Shown here piece by piece: positions 5,560 to 7,079 of a DNA stretch of 7,079 nucleotides (positions within the stretch are counted from its first letter, which is position 1; each line of letters starts with the position of its first letter). Made by a program: the position numbers and the translations under genes. Source of the DNA: Myxococcales bacterium (GTDB lineage: Bacteria > Myxococcota > Polyangia > Polyangiales > Polyangiaceae); assembly GCA_020430865.1 (NCBI GenBank), contig JAGQIY010000600.1:1-7079 (forward strand). Direction: 5' to 3'. Under the pieces are notes generated by a model. The model did no database searches. It saw nothing but the letters and a program-made list of their open reading frames with translations, and was not told where the DNA came from.

Positions 5560-6702
5560 ATGCGACGAGTGATTGCAGGGTTGATGTTGGCGCTGCCCCT
5601 GGCCACGGGCATAGCGTGTAGTGGAGCCACGCCCGAGCCGATGGCGCCGCCGAGCGCGCAGAGCGCAGCCCCCGTCGAGACGGCGGAGCCGACGCCGGAC
5701 GCGGGCACGGAAACGGACAGCGGCGCGTTCGACGCCTCGACCATTCAGCCCGTGGAGGACGCCGGCGCAGGCGACGCGAGCGCCGCCGCGGGCCCCGAGC
5801 ACTGCGCCGATGGCATGGTGCTGGTCGAAGGGGACTACTGCACCGACGTCGAGCAAAAGTGCCTGAAGAGCTGGTTCGACAAGTCGAACAAGAAGAAGGT
5901 CTGCGAAGAGTTCGAGCCGAAGACCACCTGCGTCGGTCAGAAGATCAAGAAGCGCTTCTGCATCGACATGTACTCCTGGCCCAACGTCAAGGGCGAGCGT
6001 CCGGAGGTCATGAACAACTTCTATCAGGCTCAGGTGAAGTGTGCGGCCATGGGCAAGCGCATGTGCACCGAGAGCGAGTGGACGATGGCCTGCGAGGGCC
6101 CGGAGATGAAGCCGTTTCCCTACGGTTACAAGCGAGACCCCACGAAGTGCAACGGTGACCACAAGTGGGACGGCCCTGACATGAGCAAGGTCGCCAAGCG
6201 CGACCCGAAGGAGCTGGCGCGGCTCTGGAAGGGCGTCCCGTCGGGCTCTCAACCCGAGTGCATCAGCGACTACGGGGTGGCCGACCTCCCGGCGAACAAC
6301 GACGAGGTCGTGTCCAACGAGCACAACGGCGGCTGGAAGGACAAGTACAGCAGCGTCAACACCGGCGGGCCCTGGTACAAGGGTGTGCGCAACCAGTGTC
6401 GTCCCAAGATCTACACCCACGACGAAGGCTTCTATTACTACTACCTGGGCTTCCGGTGCTGCGCCGCGCCCGACGGCAAGGCCAACGACCCGCGGACGCC
6501 ACATCAGATCCGCGATGGCTGGAAGTTCGATCGCGTCGAGCGACTCGCGCGCTTCACGACGGACGAGATGAAGCAGAAGCTCGAGCTCAAGGCGCAGGGC
6601 AAGTGCAGCTGCAAGCCCTCGGATACGCTGTGCAAGACGATGTGCGGCACGTTGCTCGGACCGGACGCGAAGGACGCAGACCTCGAGGCGCCCCGCGAGT
6701 GA
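5560..6702 (+). CDS. FGE-sulfatase/SUMF1-like domain lipoprotein, cysteine-rich
   Basis: Predicted 380-aa exported protein with a formylglycine-generating-enzyme (SUMF1/EgtB/PvdO, PF03781) fold. Seen: signal peptide ending ATGIAC with probable lipidation at Cys20 (imperfect lipobox, Gly at -3); an Ala/Pro/Asp linker (about 25-78) with repeated DAG/DAS; then MVLVEGDYC (86-94), FCIDMYSWPN (133-142), CAAMGKRMCTESEW (161-174), a PYGY strand (187-190), and the fold-ending LGFRCC (296-301). After the fold a basic tail carries CSC (349-351), Cys358 and Cys362. Eighteen cysteines besides Cys20 suggest many disulfides in an exported protein. The CxxxxC copper site I recall from catalytic FGE is not obvious, so it may be a binding or structural member, not a modifying enzyme. 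The ATG at 5560 fits the signal peptide, although no strong ribosome site is seen. The 71-bp gap to the YkgJ gene allows read-through or a separate promoter. Confidence 0.85.
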   Translation: MRRVIAGLMLALPLATGIACSGATPEPMAPPSAQSAAPVETAEPTPDAGTETDSGAFDASTIQPVEDAGAGDASAAAGPEHCADGMVLVEGDYCTDVEQKCLKSWFDKSNKKKVCEEFEPKTTCVGQKIKKRFCIDMYSWPNVKGERPEVMNNFYQAQVKCAAMGKRMCTESEWTMACEGPEMKPFPYGYKRDPTKCNGDHKWDGPDMSKVAKRDPKELARLWKGVPSGSQPECISDYGVADLPANNDEVVSNEHNGGWKDKYSSVNTGGPWYKGVRNQCRPKIYTHDEGFYYYYLGFRCCAAPDGKANDPRTPHQIRDGWKFDRVERLARFTTDEMKQKLELKAQGKCSCKPSDTLCKTMCGTLLGPDAKDADLEAPRE

Positions 6703-6751
6703 GGCGACGCAAGCGCGCGCTCCCGTCAGCGAGTCCGATCCCGGGCTCAGC

Positions 6752-6772
6752 GGTTAAACTCGGTAAATAACC
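6752..6772. repeat. A/T-rich inverted repeat, possible promoter or operator
   Basis: GGTTA (6752-6756) and TAACC (6768-6772) are 5-bp inverted arms around an 11-nt core containing GTAAA. The stretch includes TAAATAA and is clearly A/T-rich in an otherwise very GC-rich region, as expected for a promoter -10 or a protein-binding site. No good -35 stands at standard spacing from TAAATA. It lies about 50 nt upstream of the next lipoprotein start. Confidence 0.3.
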
Positions 6773-6788
6773 ATGGCGAAACGTGGAC

Positions 6789-6810
6789 GGTCGCGCGCCG
6801 AAGCGCGACC
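6789..6810. repeat. Perfect stem-loop just upstream of the last lipoprotein gene
   Basis: GGTCGCGC (6789-6796) pairs perfectly with GCGCGACC (6803-6810) around a 6-nt loop, GCCGAA. All eight pairs are Watson-Crick and seven of the eight are G-C. The arm ends 8 nt before the ATG at 6819, where it could hinder ribosome access or protect the mRNA end. The lack of a following T-run argues against an intrinsic terminator for the preceding gene. Confidence 0.5.
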
Positions 6811-6818
6811 ATGCAGGC

Positions 6819-7079
6819 ATGCGAACACTTCACTGGGTTTGGTGCGCTTCGTTTGCCTTGCTGACGCTCGGCGGCTGTAGCGACGACGAGAGTTCCGATG
6901 GTAGCGGCGGAAGCTCGGGAGACGGCGGCTCCGCGGGCACGAGCAACGGCGGCACCGCGGGCAACGGTGGGTCTGGCGGCGACGGCGGGTCGGCGGGCAC
7001 GAGCAACGGCGGAACGTCGGGGAGCGGCGGTTCTGGCGGCACTGCGGGGACCGGCACCGGCGGCACTGCGGGGACCGGC
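6819..7079 (+). CDS. Lipoprotein with Gly/Ser/Thr-rich repeat stalk, 3' end cut by window
   Basis: The first 87 codons of an open frame that runs off the window end. Seen: Met-Arg-Thr start, a hydrophobic stretch with two Trp (W6, W8), and a good lipobox LGGC with lipidated Cys20. Ser-Asp-Asp follows; Asp at +2 would suggest inner-membrane retention by the E. coli rule, but it is Ser here. From residue 28 it is almost only Gly, Ser, Thr, Ala and Asn, with a 20-residue repeat starting at D35 and D55, then shorter GGTAGTG units. Such flexible stalks commonly precede a globular domain in myxobacterial lipoproteins; that domain lies outside the window, so no function is assigned. A weak AGG at 6815-6817 is too close to be a good ribosome site. 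The alternative ATG at 6811 is in another frame and gives no signal peptide. Confidence 0.8.
   Translation, partial: MRTLHWVWCASFALLTLGGCSDDESSDGSGGSSGDGGSAGTSNGGTAGNGGSGGDGGSAGTSNGGTSGSGGSGGTAGTGTGGTAGTG
6921..7040 (+). repeat. Two tandem 60-bp repeats encoding the Gly-rich stalk
   Basis: Units 6921-6980 and 6981-7040 align without gaps, with about nine mismatches counted by eye. The first 32 bp differ at only two positions, and the 20-bp stretch at 6933-6952 recurs exactly at 6993-7012. Each unit encodes 20 residues beginning DGGSAGTSNGG. Confidence 0.8.
7035..7079 (+). repeat. Short 24-bp-period repeat at the window end
   Basis: The 21 bases at 7035-7055 recur exactly at 7059-7079, giving a 24-bp period and peptide units of the GGTAGTG type. 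The array may continue beyond the window. Near-identical copies suggest recent expansion by slippage or recombination. Confidence 0.7.

Larger units (their letters stand above)
6703..6818. other. Intergenic spacer between two lipoprotein genes
   Basis: This 116-bp stretch follows the FGE-like gene. Its first half is GC-rich without a clear hairpin. Its second half holds an A/T-rich palindrome and a perfect stem-loop, listed separately. No T-tract follows any hairpin, so a classical intrinsic terminator is not supported. A regulatory role for the downstream lipoprotein gene is plausible. Confidence 0.5.

Noticed and set aside
5443..6504. 353-codon minus-strand open frame across the FGE-like gene
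   Set aside because: It is a Val/Leu/Arg-rich shadow of the FGE-sulfatase-type gene, with no motif of its own.
6773..6880. Small upstream ORF starting at ATG 6773 and overlapping the last lipoprotein start
   Set aside because: It has no ribosome binding site, an Arg-rich composition, and is read through the hairpin. It is more likely incidental.
6830..7066. Minus-strand Pro-rich open frame with PPLP repeats
   Set aside because: It is the antisense reading of the Gly-rich stalk repeats (GGN codons read as NCC), not an independent gene.

Overview
The window reads as a high-GC chromosomal segment from a myxobacterium-like organism (Myxococcota, probably Polyangia). This is an inference from strong G/C bias at third codon positions, five putative lipoproteins among seven genes, Ala/Asp/Pro- and Gly/Ser-rich linkers directly behind the lipidated cysteine, a Cys-rich FGE-sulfatase-type lipoprotein, and extensive shadow ORFs. 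I saw no tRNA, rRNA, CRISPR array, insertion sequence or phage gene.

Layout. Positions 1-138 are a leader with no gene I can support. Next is a plus-strand secreted alpha/beta-hydrolase lipoprotein of the PHB depolymerase/feruloyl esterase type (139-1470). It converges, across a 27-bp gap, on a minus-strand pair: a family VIII esterase/class C beta-lactamase-fold serine hydrolase (3986 down to 2679) and an unrecognised lipoprotein with SH3-like segments (2679 down to 1498). The stop and start codons of this pair share one base (TGATG).

A short divergent intergenic region around 4005-4070 holds a candidate promoter and a perfect 6-bp-arm inverted repeat. It leads rightwards into a NAGPA-like phosphodiester glycosidase lipoprotein (4071-5144). 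That gene overlaps by 4 bp (GTGA) a YkgJ-type CxxCxxCC metal-cluster protein (5141-5488). After 71 bp comes an FGE-sulfatase/SUMF1-like, very Cys-rich lipoprotein (5560-6702). A 116-bp spacer with an A/T-rich palindrome and a perfect hairpin precedes the start of another lipoprotein with a Gly/Ser/Thr repeat stalk, cut by the window end (6819-7079).

How they may work together. Most products are predicted to be exported and membrane-anchored: a hydrolase, a glycosidase-like protein, an FGE-fold protein and a stalked protein of unknown function. The YkgJ protein and the beta-lactamase-fold hydrolase show no export signal and are probably cytoplasmic. Both tight gene overlaps suggest translational coupling. 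No known pathway links all the genes, and I see no convincing evidence of a complete new system. The best leads are the coupled glycosidase/YkgJ pair with its operator-like palindrome, the FGE-like protein that seems to lack the copper-site Cys pair, and the uncharacterised beta-rich domain in front of the first hydrolase.
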